From: Amycolatopsis granulosa
GTDB lineage: Bacteria > Actinomycetota > Actinomycetes > Mycobacteriales > Pseudonocardiaceae
DNA length: 64,000 nt
Assembly: GCF_011758745.1 (NCBI RefSeq)
Contig: NZ_JAANOV010000001.1
Coordinates: 1,426,001 to 1,490,000 of the forward strand
Reading direction: 5' to 3'
Below the pieces are notes generated by a model. It was given only the letters and a program-made list of their open reading frames with translations, was not told where the DNA came from and did not search any database. This document shows, piece after piece, positions 24,001 to 26,292 of this stretch. The position numbers and the translations under genes are program-made. How positions within the stretch are numbered: the stretch's first letter is position 1; every line of letters begins with the position of its first letter.

Positions 24001-25402
24001 TGTCCGACCCACCGCGCTCGGCGCGCACCGGCAGCACCTGGCCGTGCTCGTTGACCGTGTAGCTGCCCCATTCGCCGGTGGTCGCCCACTGCCACGCGTT
24101 GCGCCCCCAGGCGTCGAGGTGCTTCGGGTCCGTGAGCGCCACCGATCCGAACTGGCCGAGCACACCACCGACGGCGCCGGTGATCAGGAACCCGTGCACT
24201 GTCGTCGCCAGGCCGATCGGCGCCCCGCCGAGGCCGGCGCCGGCGAACGCGGCGAGGGTGTTCATCAGGTGGTACGAGTAGTTGCCCCCGGTTTCGTACA
24301 TCGTCATCAACTGGGCGCCGACGTCGGAGGTGACGCCGAACATCAGCGCGCTGCGGAGGCCGTAACCGACCATGCGGTTGCCGAGCACCCGGCCGGTGGA
24401 CAATCCCTGGTGGCGGATGGCGCCCGCTACCGCGTCGTCGATCACCGTCCGCAGCTCGGCGGGCACCCGCTCACCCGCCGCGGTGGCCGCGCCGCGGAAA
24501 CGGTTTCCCAGCTGGACGGCGATCTCCCGGTTGACCGCCTTGCTGGCGAGCTTCCGGACCGCCTCACGACCGAGCCCCTGCTGGAGCGCCTCGCGGATCA
24601 GTCCCTTCTGCACCTCGTGTGCCGCCTGGCGCCCGGCGATGCTGGAGAACCGGAGGTTCGACGGGAGGTGGGTGACCATGTCCACGCCGCGCCGGACACC
24701 GGCCTGTCCGAGGTGCGTCAGGCCGGCGCCCGCCTTCTTCAGGCCCTCGGCCAGCCCGTGGGTCAGCGCGGCCTTCGACGCGGACCAGGTGAACTCCCGG
24801 GTGACGACCTTGATTACGATCGTCTGGATCGTTTCCCACGCTTTCAGGACCACCCGACGCAGCACCGGACCCAGCGCGCCGAGCACGATCGGGACCTCGA
24901 GCAGCGACGCGCCCCACGTCGGCAGCGCGCTGATCAGACAGCGGACGAGCTCGTAGGCCATCATCAGCATGTTGGCCTGGTAGCTGTTCTTGGTCAGCAC
25001 GATGGTCTGCAGGTACTGCTGCGTGCCCTGCGTCAGCTGCCCGGCGCCGTCGGCCAGCTGCAGCACCGTGCTGGCGAACTGCGACATCATCATGCCGAAC
25101 TCGGCGGGCGCGGCACCCTGGTACACCTGCTGGATCAGCTCGGTGCCCTTCGAGGCGGCCACTTGGAAGTCGTAGGTGTCGCCCTGCTTCTCGGCCCAGA
25201 ACTTGACGATCTCCGCCACCCGGTCCGGGTCGGCCTTCGGGTATTCGCCGAAGAGTCCGTTGATCACGGTGGTGGCCTTCACCGGGACGATGGGGAACCC
25301 GAGGAACTGGTTCCACGCATCGATGAACTTGTCGATCTCCCCGGCGAACTCCATCATGGCGGTCGCGAAGACGTCGGTGGGCCCATCCAGTGGATTGCTC
25401 AC
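1..25402 (-). CDS. Giant WXG100-like type VII secreted polymorphic toxin-like protein (partial, runs off left edge)
   Basis: One minus-strand frame is open from the GTG at 25402 to the window edge, at least 8,467 codons. The start is set by GGGGAGG six bases upstream. Residues 1-150 are helical and resemble the WXG100-like N-terminus of large actinobacterial ESX toxins. Residues about 344-417 are hydrophobic and Gly/Ala-rich. Residues about 548-788 are a Gln/Thr/Gly/Pro linker with QTGNx repeats. Then come beta-rich repeats with the motif LPxGTxE...PAxIRI (near 22750 and 21740), a HipA-like kinase module (about 2100-2375), and two EndoU-type modules (about 2560-2770). The part beyond residue 2965 has a duplicated 190-residue unit, an amidohydrolase-like module, hydrophobic helices and Rossmann-like repeats. 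Residues 2775-2961 of this frame are Gly/Asp/Ala-rich with poor third-position GC, because the true coding signal there is in another frame (16522-17079). So this may be two genes joined by a frameshift: toxin 25402 to about 17076, then a second protein. It is last in an operon with the YbaB-like and EspC-like genes. Confidence 0.8.
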   Translation of the reverse strand, partial: MSNPLDGPTDVFATAMMEFAGEIDKFIDAWNQFLGFPIVPVKATTVINGLFGEYPKADPDRVAEIVKFWAEKQGDTYDFQVAASKGTELIQQVYQGAAPAEFGMMMSQFASTVLQLADGAGQLTQGTQQYLQTIVLTKNSYQANMLMMAYELVRCLISALPTWGASLLEVPIVLGALGPVLRRVVLKAWETIQTIVIKVVTREFTWSASKAALTHGLAEGLKKAGAGLTHLGQAGVRRGVDMVTHLPSNLRFSSIAGRQAAHEVQKGLIREALQQGLGREAVRKLASKAVNREIAVQLGNRFRGAATAAGERVPAELRTVIDDAVAGAIRHQGLSTGRVLGNRMVGYGLRSALMFGVTSDVGAQLMTMYETGGNYSYHLMNTLAAFAGAGLGGAPIGLATTVHGFLITGAVGGVLGQFGSVALTDPKHLDAWGRNAWQWATTGEWGSYTVNEHGQVLPVRAERGGSDNPLSWGSIKDAAWGGAVGGAWERYIGEASWHDVGHNLASFNMNLAHLTNTDFTRFVAPSPTATPSHLGAWAGFTDPGAAGAGAGSAAAQTGNTQTGSAQTGNTQTGNAQTGNARSGGSQAGNAGARTGEAGSRGTGSTQSGRQTGGGSTDSARTGEPGRQQTGNSGEAARQNGTAGESGHRTSTADSGRQTTSADAARPAAASSARDAGDAGRQTAAAGAGETRQQAAAGQPGDTASRPGTGDDTARQPAHAGRPDGETAQPGRQGEGQSADAGRPDGHPSADTARPDGADAQQTRQPGEGEQHGPRITDRRAAGDQVPGLDEHRTHTDEPPADDQPKTSDHRTVAGETRRFGPEAAPESTTHWPDAAKAVATQVLHELRVDGQAEVDKNTGLFTLTSRDGHVVQARLVLDDTLPAGTVETHAGRFEGNAQTAPAEIRIASQMSTNLSEAAGTGRIAMTQALGHLFAQTPVVRADSVSHAHGRSVPRGGMARLREGTSWRALPQTIRTGEPATGEAADEEALGEALRHRQENRPAPDSTALPDRGRVTGLTGDPAEGTLLAHFDGGTRIAFDIGLDSRVPANQVHVDPGSWLVGADGTARQTAEATILVGEGTIAAQLDGLLDRALRALADGVPGLDRPHHAVNLRDVADLPTDPVRRTVGTVRSETADHTADVAGRIEDYLRGIGRTTAPVTVVTPAATAPGLGDAMPVQLNGNTATLPVRADIGARSVRLFYDDVTVDVAATVDSELPPGTYEVIPPRVGADGTQSTPAQIRISGQAPGDATQQRFVVHMLMRQALGTLHDLVGGLGTLADGAVATYLDPATRPLAHAVATTVRGARLLPDPLAPEPAPGEPVRYSVRMPEVATFAHDSAAVLQALSEAGLRLDTRELRWDTRDPGVTTEWTDPGTGQRYVLRLETRDSVAARAHVAALDPDTAAGRREEVLAAVLAPPAADDIALPEAAGNRPNAWDSAESPESPKHPDFLAIQLEPHVLDHFVHQHGPAATDPRHQRIASRWFDAGTDPRTELGALLRDVARRPDWVRWNAESGHWFVRGERSGVVVAMVLDREGNILAARPDPGPHTEPGRPAPGDASNWIAPLVAAVGAVDKALLLPESATSLADLGSGSPIRYGIHLAEPGDARTVLDALDGNGFARAGVTADGRVVVVHQDTGQALHLRIEEPSAEPVPEDGAVPALDEAVRAVPGATLTTGDPFDHTVTVAAGTFAADAQAVIDDLAARGLVPQDADIDWGRRGRHGWRTVWRTPDGRTVTVRLTTAEAVTHAARAAEIARQLAELGRGDVLKRRWLAARQLEIQGSAPVPDGADRLRLPESPVTGFSVQHSPGLASVVVLDGGGQSTPEDLARRVADELRAGENAWAGDDVLVTVADGVTRDALAADPRALGQALARELGTVLDGPGAEGTPRLYGVAPRGWADPSYPAAAVVSDDVLADLRPDAGQPGGRVVGPSWFGGDDVMDRLREAVQSIAGEPAEILSPARGLFGAFEVRGTHRGLTLTAIVRADGTVESARVADGPLRTVPVRPPAVPGTPGAEPAPAEPGLAQAVTHRFDPQTGGDHSGGVPPAGPELTTVLRWSHGLDGHQVRARALLDVAEGMDPRQQAELLRRGITGQQLFDTGRYQRHWESKGWPYRDSALLRVAERDARIINTALAGQALPGLDGMTEVPGRRGSLPGALFQGPDASWYVKAPTSTEQAEVEVLAGELYRMVADAVRAGTGIDAPLPETRLVRLEGRFGENRPLGVASRWVDNTGPVTSLAPVSEEHRRAFWALFGADAWLGHSDLHGYEGRNVVGTPRGPMRVEFGGALTHTSTGAPKSAVDGHLPFGPAVTEADVLRSPVRSPRTAELFRGMPADLERASVRAVASISDDAIRRAVHATVSDPALAGQLTETLIARRDHLAARYAEGTTEPARRPEQEQDAEPAEVRFLDRLVAAERAAGDAARAMRSFAGGKVAEYVGARLGIPGPVTLERAGDAPGHYTLRRTDGTDAAVVRIHPDLAGLRAELAVLGPALPVAFTGKAALAGDEVGMAVVRVTADRTVPEAIAAFGDGTRPNGWDAVANHPRFPSPEDLRLPPERTAHIFDGDETGGGHRSGLGKPNKTEFPSRWGDDRAVSDIIERVARHPDHAEWEEGPQTWRLTAERDGVRVAVVVLPGYGILTAYPEQGRGVVRNPPPAPPPRSATPVTVPPKVAKRLASKLGPSSRAPGAALFPAAWWNEPGGIERVLAEAADEAIRQDRIEDVPERDKQQLVRAIYAGVRVDIVVDKQNKILDARPDPNGPGVRVNPERGEGGGRDAVRGTGGRTDGEAAGTVRGPAGAGGPASGDAQPGRGGVAADGPGADRVAEPGGQSGVDPGTSGTADVAGDVRATGTSEPAEPAAGAGDRAADGPDRGEQSDGAADRGDGEDAAADVRGADPGDGPLGTDGRPGRAGLAGSDPGDRGTAEQAPHPGDGGGTPDAVAAAGRDGSAEAGAGGTSPAVTADADHRPAHPGELAPAADHVVASLGTSRTEIGAFAKRGAQTIADALGLTVDEVERRIDDKLAEAFELSPRGIDRAFGGDRAAWNRLSPYLTASAVYDWESGRVGLAAGNPVDVVAAGLVKEVVTSFRVSPAEEARSATGSLAELLLDREKRDLRVVLAWVKSLDGRFSPELSEVRTWTPELLDEVVEWRYPSSLDHVDRFTTALRRGDPVVEPSLGRDRSLVKTMQQQIQKLLGMAHVRVAETLHGMRVVAERRGSRFTLHIRDRAARSPSRVSGTAAEFEASLPLARLGEMSIPLVSDMVARLVENSADAAARHPEVSAAPLSAEIARNATTMAGLDDFLSDLEVMDSESAVILTATDQAGRALALDVRVGSTWSEPRLWLTTSHPDMHRLILPAESTPGEQQRAIAEALRAVAAQRAVLAGSERIPGAGEYNAEGWVDRKEFQQLLPDVAKAFEHLKHALPAGSTPELSIFFEWDEFDSAVATLKAGWPNPSAAEQHPVPLTVQISKLHDSLVRMAEWFDRHEPGLTTRAHVRAGASALEQLHRQRVLRAWMETIGGPLDRRFLHRTPARGELAREHLSAALGRLIGPEARNDGGRWETVAAKLLPDRLGAVSTADGVSLGDLVEIAEVVYRGEGQSELVTRILDAAARVAEQTHLPRRARAALDAVTAEARGLERALATAELGVLDPVADALARLRSSLFALALHGIDVSTPNWMPAEPSVTDGPVLPGRPPKPVPGLNLIGGGSGVWGSRTPTVWDYAFKAVGHAVALGGQMRGKPAAAVMMLHFLGNSGRDFILDPHRVLRDLTSLREDATTQVRFEALRLAHAAESRGQSGTFRFSTAWQRIDSPRVSNESKNWHWGVGTFYYAVSGAVTLVPGTDRARPDVRVDYQLHIYDRYSWEPGPGLLNIDHESWQRLHQAGIAREFDIVGSTEPLVHEGPISSLYDLEIPVRPATPAALLDELTRLAMPHVPPSVVDRIADQWFYYSAPNPDGDVVWIRTEPGTRSIVVSTPPSGDDGGWDERLHWDAAESAYGKGDRRVELLIDGRPTDGLSGAADTIRVIRPDGTRASLPFRGVYSPGTDAADALPGRSGVVRELDGAVQSALRQYRESDAARLPGRTLVLSEVWPEGEAVTDSAVVDPTVAEVFGSVLPGVSAARPVADPVDGRVLWLIEFDSGMEVALQVRANEALSRPQLYLPPLHVHTRVEQLAAAELTVPPVPVTATDRRMALETALRQALDLLPRAVDSMTGPLLETQPEDRRPAVTSLVPEAVTSPGAKLREWQLYQSLALSERGMPREPGRTVPSPGDAVPQHLRPGSLGEVSGDFVWTGAYRKLIERQGPLYLVSTVDPAGMAAKRGLFTDSSYFPSREDVRSIQERRDREVRMAVSTSDLVVAGTTLLSHLVNHEILIYEHYTPGGVDVDGSSLLLGGPVPGTSKVLHVEVPIERISGWWRATVTAMGAIHVTRWEDNPEFKGVPGPAEVVLNRIDDVGRAEIADFAKRGAGVVAEALGVSADEVVRRIEEKAASSFALTRGGLLDAFPDDEAARGRLAPYTGASAVYDWESGRVGLRPRQTLDVLAAGLVKEVVTSFRVSPAEAARTATGSPAELLLDREIQDHQVVLAWVQSLDGRLSPELAEVREWTPELLTEVLRWRYPSSVDHVDRFTTALRRGDPLVEPSLGREDDLWLLREAEGALRGGPGGHPLHVTARMGEPGRVALQFTYRGGRTATVVLEPSRSPDEIAHQVRLIEQRFGTELPIDAFVTSEEVDAVLRELGIRDRAQVTLAGHSDGVTMTAVDSEGRTHRIEFRSGDDLEVHPAVPGDDVARVVVPSQADPRVRLAGLLAALRAVLPTVPDETVGPDETVGPDETGVRDAQLASVDDADDVPVRPQVEPAVVQSLHDEVNAAIAEAGLRDHGAKVGSIRRDDHIQVVVLDRSGRRHQAEISLGDALHVEPLGHVAGADRFAVPRDGDPAVRTRLIAAQLRGLAAEWALETAEPFKRGPQEIQSPEPAQVRPRRAPVVEPVRPGFVRLGTGTDGLTRAVAETTVALMAGHPVRVGATRTDNGDLRLEVHYGDQRPFTVVVREGTQVWPYFQDLRDGVPVRDDTFGRQDDNSYRIELPAAALGDTLPAVVAHAVQQITLSRFRTQLNTPQAVRFSHDPGEAVPAAVAERGVARAGLGSSASGFLVTDGPETGAVTVRATDAGGRPFRVEFRTIQGIDAPRLRVAAGDHVAYVVEVPPAATQATQVRMVAEGMRAVLGFRHAVLGLGDPPPPAAPPGADSQAGLLPVIPNTGLPAEFGVRALDPMALFPQADPLRTAAGEIVGRVDEDRAALNRVQHAYRAAMTAIEDDEAYIPWVAKRLGELMGVPANDSQVLDALASAYDLTRPEIEARVIEPGGTLQKTHVVEPPPGVAREIIGQNAEITARLVAEHRLRLLVAAENAGNRLTEAEQQWSRSRDTALRELERIRQDAIDDGLPEWTARTATSRAESRLHLENSRPEFKPGKDKVNPARTFGSRGFDVRAVRGARRGLARAIREHEPARRAAEARYRAAAIDLREARNAVNERRGWVPGLLGTEGRTDTGVRTVANALNLPVRYVTASRAAEAALPFEGNRTEILRLAATEVRARQARLDAAIETYLAAERARDEAHRAYVDGVRAAVNAAADDGIKLVEIARRTGLTDAEISEITRRVVAAGRAETESRYGLPYVDRYLEGRGLLAKLARRFLGTSALLDVNGYIAKFEAIDPNSPDALQQLLELGVSLDSALALFTNRLSTRDISDVHHHLLSYALDNQYLGQGREHADAVKTRMQELLAWLKAEPKASLAERQLRYRAARGDLGRILYSPIRERAIGLAAASGATYYGLVHSLRAGLIDKKSVLELQGKLADVLMLKMYNELPPDVRWRADVGLVGTRWDITGAEGYDLTMLMAEFAYLGAEQTDDKEAIKQLLGDEANTTYNPKWINQLKLSVAAAVQVKSDLAEGRLTGTAAEEARALIGDPASVADPVAKAEYLEKLVRNGETLRYLLRSAGHPEKAASLPAEVPEMFNPHLLSKLRGNRMTGQTFLLHKDNGFATVDLNGLFRAGPPDERGLIPMMALMKHHPEFRNNRIIWAHLGVGNWTHLTPEHLDMLDRMMQLVPGLNYDFSWTPLGQYMRDDPAVFERFIQFAVKYQDRLIFGSDGISMMPSTQLDRHSTEMEPVYRAIIDRYPDGEAIVAKMRGGNYVRVMSDAERDASQRFVDEYFSRHHNAWVEVLSKMPEHVLDGFHAKAKALVENGFVPHPDQAVGPGTGMGDGSDVRSAETPDDRSQRFVDEYYSEHRDAWLATMADAPEEVWQAFHARAQELWDRGLRPREGRAAGPAGTRDGVWQDNPQIQSSIRAYQIVYGDFRHAEAAKQVVRDNREQIRKTARERAAQIRDRKGLQPEETDKLGLDAPVEALIAAHYALQAAEGLSPEERQQFVGKVLEDVSATEEQRLASEETGEKLHRYWRKRGLIGWATSAAVSGAGATAIVMGAVPAAVVGAATTIAGGAFVARSLLSSLKVAHGQDIRVTTESMMERERVDVESVHRLMKMTRKLMVNEISPGGKEFRDKFAHIVERVVTQFETKVKQMLIDYIATVHFRLPDGVTAESRRVQANMQFSRLKDYVNRIIGATSDSINRLNPTSGATGRGSHVLTAGTWLLNGLNQLHQGLVGAGLTAWVSIAYLPSSLLFGLTSVPGVWSQYDPVARPGMRKIQNILAFPLLTVANAALTVQYIKSGTWFQTVAATTLTAATTKLSQIGIKVELKEGRVGAKLGPGAMFFAQSALTAVGTAMITSNPVALTAVGAFALTGPAIYLARGAWARFRAIERFAAPRHSRYEGASPERAQRGGTAALPARDGAPTGDGTPIGWGDLRPALDEINRQARQPDPATPAQRSGLAAKIADNLRDGDAEKLAAHTKRTPREPANRRGPQPPQSSDGPGRTVRRGHEGPFGTGRVDTDTAPVAAPRTGRDPGTLGGQAFSYHSTPGSVPGQDGVPQRRTHVIGPKWETARAEEPGSGLQDAVRAWMSRHDGDETDGVWSFRHRNGDTFRMRIGVDPDLDRPHLAEPGADGIAEAKLPSMPGERTDRNLLVGTALTRAAGLLPTVSQAVVPADAPVTDLVPGPGRPVLSEEDIRAAFDRVVHGTEFAGVPVRVVAVTTAGSSVELRFASADGGVVAVRTIFREGDVLRVRHDHLAAAPEAAALDEFLRERYREWGVSSVDNVLAGAAAVTAALAGQTWAPGPDGRDSAQQVIAALTARLGTLRDGADHLARQTELGAAAGAAQTLRRYGVADAAALHDRIAAVEDLLRRARDGGELPSPRDIARLGAPGRAALEVAAAVHLRQDLRVPAREPAWRPEPPVRLALASGADLALEPRTAVYDEIVLDELPRHEGTGGFGRLTGEAWNLLTADGRLAVGVPAGASPGHAAELRASLRQWFTHVEQVRTPDGERIVASMPRGRAMLLPPAAGAVFVAGDDIAATLPDGRFEQVRFDDLPPAAFTGPAIAAVANAMQALGDGGALAITSSVRTARHLPDLVQALVASGATEIHADSDVAVAITARKGEGGTTGIGRVYREAVHRLRSAGAHADGAAPQLRAALAHARTMAGTTAGTPTPAGPVTVTLENWRHTELSGDVLAQLADALPAGSRIRITTSAAASTAVIRTVLDAAGVEVTELTGGDRTVVIGHKREDPARPAPGGQFAPDGATSATSATDATDATTEAATARSGDLAPEIVLRGVRPDPRTGGVAEVVDAAWRNLRGDGRVVVELEPGVAAETVRDTVERYFGEVGEDGHGRIVASAKRDRPVHPGLQDAPRLVIRSRAPDGAAVEPASPVGNAATVAGSGGITSAHFDVVPAAGSSVSALTELVDAVPPGGRLVMTTSDDVAGYFPDLIAQATALGATDVRVEVVWPGTAAVEIGKGPLDRHAAAETGRPVRVRVAGLSAEHLTPGALRLLGSALPPGATVAITTGVAADPGAITTALAESGVDARAHLSSGALTVEGVKNTEPPPGPASTPDAPPPTPPPTPPGPTGTDRTGDTGGPEQGTEPPEQEPPAREGIGSAGDIVDAVRLLGDVLPRAAAPKVLGSAVQFTAGGTRVTIFLHSGGVLNTPEETGDPIVARSALIEEDGDHRIEVHLATGISRVQATREIAYHLGRTLHELRHEQQGRSLFRGLLGRRKPALTGDLAGRVTILEAMARQAEAGEQTRAPAEMRRFAGRVARDLPPGLSLADQLSERARAMLAGPVPPAAADGNPVAPRTRRSGEDPFTVNYLDPVWQGLPTPATPARHTPAVPADALHAAVTAGDNVYTLLTHELDLPALHERFGEHLPQVVRIAQAHGAGYLAGLAERWAGDLERGLQAALAVPAHVPVPRSPADAAPWFGFGPGEVNAFTAWLERAGIGTDLSTVDLLRLREVAALLVLGDHLVTGPQRREFAEAEPLVLGDAFHSLPDGVRAAALLPGSDLDFTRPVRAEIERLPQADQV
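1450..3350 (-). other. Rossmann/methyltransferase-like repeats within the giant protein
   Basis: Residues about 7351-7985 repeat a pattern like the second half of SAM-dependent methyltransferases: AWNLLTADGRLAVGVPAG, AWRNLRGDGRVVVELEPG and VPPGGRLVMTTS, each followed by a helix and a strand ending in RIVAS or similar. No SAM-binding glycine motif is clear, so these could be structural or degenerate copies. Beyond them to position 1 I recognise nothing. Confidence 0.35.
5010..6035 (-). other. Hydrophobic helices within the giant protein
   Basis: Residues about 6456-6798 contain several candidate membrane helices: a Gly/Ala-rich pair near 6030-5920, one near 5470-5350 (AWVSIAYLPSSLLFGL), one near 5310-5250 (ILAFPLLTVANAAL) and a pair near 5130-5010. 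A charged, coiled-coil-like stretch separates the first pair from the rest. Such a block could insert in a membrane to deliver attached modules; that is inference. Confidence 0.5.
6950..7350 (-). other. Amidohydrolase-like TIM-barrel segment within the giant protein
   Basis: Residues about 6017-6150 of the giant frame read like the second half of an amidohydrolase-2 barrel: a strand RIIWAHLG with the conserved His, then HLDMLDRMMQLVPGLNYDFSW (usual YVDLSW), then RLIFGSDG with the usual metal-site Asp. The surroundings (FATVDLNGLF before, and helical repeats with RFVDEY after) are not typical, so this may be a captured or rebuilt enzyme domain. Resemblance only. Confidence 0.45.
11481..12043 (-). 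repeat. Internal duplication, copy 2 (about 565 bp)
   Basis: Second copy of the unit at 15871-16437, same orientation and frame. Stretches such as CCACATGGTCCA and the bases coding RGDPLVEPSLGR are nearly unchanged, which points to a fairly recent duplication or to gene conversion between the copies. Confidence 0.85.
15871..16437 (-). repeat. Internal duplication, copy 1 (about 565 bp)
   Basis: This stretch is closely similar in DNA and protein to 11481-12043, both in the giant frame. Shared stretches include SAVYDWESGRVGL, LVKEVVTSFRVSPAE, AELLLDRE, RYPSS and DHVDRFTTALRRGDP. The copies are about 3.8 kb apart. The unit starts right after the immunity-like frame ends, and frame 1 regains good codon usage there. 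I do not recognise the domain. Confidence 0.85.
16522..17079 (-). CDS. MafI-like immunity protein, out of frame inside the giant ORF
   Basis: This 185-residue frame (GTG start at 17079, TAA at 16522) has strongly G/C-biased third positions, unlike the giant frame across the same bases, so it is probably the translated one. GGCGGAGG lies just before the GTG. The product is soluble and helical and looks like two copies of one unit. The first is ERFADRL...GEWLLTVQALI...PVSTRERAELRTLLE; the second is FGERIP...QDWLDLTQATVALL...PVTAAERRTLWLLLD. This pattern resembles MafI-family immunity proteins, the known partners of EndoU-type MafB toxins. It starts directly after the EndoU-like end of the toxin. 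A TGA overlaps its GTG (GTGA) in the third frame; one extra base in the G-runs just upstream would end the toxin there, as in a normal toxin-immunity pair. Family assignment is from memory of the pattern and not from a search. Confidence 0.6.
   Translation of the reverse strand: MTLSEEQVAARMARLPERFADRLAPEDLRAVTRNRDAGEWLLTVQALIGSLSRADSPVSTRERAELRTLLETFAQPARASRLSPLLERATAQLTALTEVSSLTEPQIAETAKTLRPTFGERIPETDRWELTDAQDEQDWLDLTQATVALLNKHRIPVTAAERRTLWLLLDAMDLPKQGLAELPRR
17098..17720 (-). other. Tandem EndoU-type nuclease modules within the giant protein
   Basis: The first copy (about 17720-17445) has the hallmarks of bacterial EndoU RNases: HIFDGDE with His at residue 2562, GGGHRSG with His at 2573, KTEFPSRWGD, and the terminal GILTAYPEQG...VVRNP. 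The second copy (about 17355-17098) keeps ALFPAAWW, VRVDIVVDKQ, ILDARPDPNG and GVRVNP but lacks the two histidines, so it is probably inactive. The EndoU family ends at this NP motif, so a stop would be expected near 17080. The MafI-like frame starts there. Confidence 0.7.
18270..19100 (-). other. HipA-like kinase module within the giant protein
   Basis: Residues about 2100-2375 of the giant frame have the order of motifs seen in HipA/PI3K-like kinase domains of bacterial effectors. These are a substrate-loop lysine in SWYVKAP, a helix with AEVEVLAGELYRM, the strand VASRWVDN, a catalytic-loop-like DAWLGHSDLHGYEGRN, and a metal-binding-like segment RVEFGGAL. The usual acidic residue of the last motif appears as VEFGG where related proteins often have VDxGG, so activity is uncertain. 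The fold call is from motif resemblance only. Confidence 0.5.
23663..23737 (-). repeat. 15-bp tandem repeat coding QTGNx pentapeptides
   Basis: Five back-to-back 15-bp units on the plus strand, each ending in CCGGTCTG, code for QTGNT/QTGSA/QTGNA units in the linker of the giant protein. They lie in a larger 0.7-kb Gln/Thr/Gly/Pro-rich stretch (about 23760-23040) that separates the secretion domain from the rest. Confidence 0.8.
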
Positions 25403-25466
25403 CGCTCACCTCCCCAACTCACCACGAACCCACACCCGGACCGAAATCGTGCGACGAACGCCGTGC

Positions 25467-25796
25467 TCACGTCTGCACGTTGTTGACCTTCCTGAGGTTC
25501 TCCAGCTCCGCGTCGAACTGGGTCAGCGCCGCGTCCGCCACCATCTTGCCGATTTCCTCGAGTTGATCACCGAAGGTGGCCATCGCCTTCAGCACCTGGT
25601 GAGGAGCTTCACCATAGGTCTTGAGGAACTGGGCGCCGAGCTTGTCCGTGCCGAACGCCTCCGGTGTGGCGATCCGGTCGTGCTCGCCGACCGCGGCCCT
25701 GGCACGACCGGCGAAGTCCTTACCCGTGCCGCCCAGGTGGCGGCCCATACCGGCGATCTCATGGGCGCTCACGTTCTGCTGGACGAACCCGGTCAT
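25467..25796 (-). CDS. EspC-like type VII secretion target protein
   Basis: A 109-residue all-helical protein (MTGFVQQNVSAHEIAGMG...) with two long helices and no WxG turn. It fits the EspC/DUF2580 kind of small ESX target that sits before WXG100-like toxins in actinomycetes. Its ATG overlaps the stop of the YbaB-like gene (ATGA), and the giant gene starts 64 bases downstream, so the three are probably co-transcribed. It may pair with the toxin N-terminus for delivery to EccC; that is inferred from family context. Confidence 0.7.
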   Translation of the reverse strand: MTGFVQQNVSAHEIAGMGRHLGGTGKDFAGRARAAVGEHDRIATPEAFGTDKLGAQFLKTYGEAPHQVLKAMATFGDQLEEIGKMVADAALTQFDAELENLRKVNNVQT

Positions 25797-26212
25797 CGCT
25801 CGTCCTTCCGCTCGGCGTAGACCTCGGCATCGGCGCGGTACAGGTAATCCATGTCCCCGGCGCCGTCGAACTGGAGCTGGTTGCGCAGTTCGGTGAACTC
25901 CGGGGAGAACTGCTCGGCCATGATCTCCTGGATCTGGGCCGAAACCTGGGCGACCGCTTCGGCGGAAGCCGCCAGAATGGCGGCCTGCAAGCCGGGCGCG
26001 TCGGGTTTGCGGAACACGCGGGGGTCGATCTCCAGATCGACGAGCTGCCCGCGGGGGCCGACCACCACCTTGACCATGCGGTCCGGCGACCACGCGACCC
26101 CGGTGATGGCGAGCATCCGCTGGTGCGTCTTGGGAATGTTTTCCGTGACCTTCTGCAGTTCCTCCAGCATGTCCTGAAAAACCGGGTCTACGCGTTCGGA
26201 AGAGAACTCCAC
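25793..26212 (-). CDS. YbaB/EbfC-like protein of the ESX toxin operon
   Basis: The start is the GTG at 26212, with GGGAGG five bases before it. The 139-residue product has the YbaB pattern: an N-terminal helix, a beta core (ITGVAWSPDRMVKVVVGPRGQLVDLEIDP) and a long C-terminal helix. YbaB proteins bind DNA, but copies in front of WXG100-like toxins are common and are more likely secretion partners or chaperones. First gene of the toxin operon; the next gene overlaps it by four bases. Confidence 0.75.
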   Translation of the reverse strand: MEFSSERVDPVFQDMLEELQKVTENIPKTHQRMLAITGVAWSPDRMVKVVVGPRGQLVDLEIDPRVFRKPDAPGLQAAILAASAEAVAQVSAQIQEIMAEQFSPEFTELRNQLQFDGAGDMDYLYRADAEVYAERKDER

Positions 26213-26292
26213 GACTACCTCCCATCCCTTCGTCCATCCCGCACCGCGGCGACTTTGCCCCGGGCGGTGGGCACTCCGATAGCATTCGGCGC

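Noticed and set aside
1-25402. Polyketide or peptide synthetase megagene
   Set aside because: No ketosynthase, acyltransferase, condensation, adenylation or carrier motifs; the N-terminus and neighbours are type VII secretion genes.
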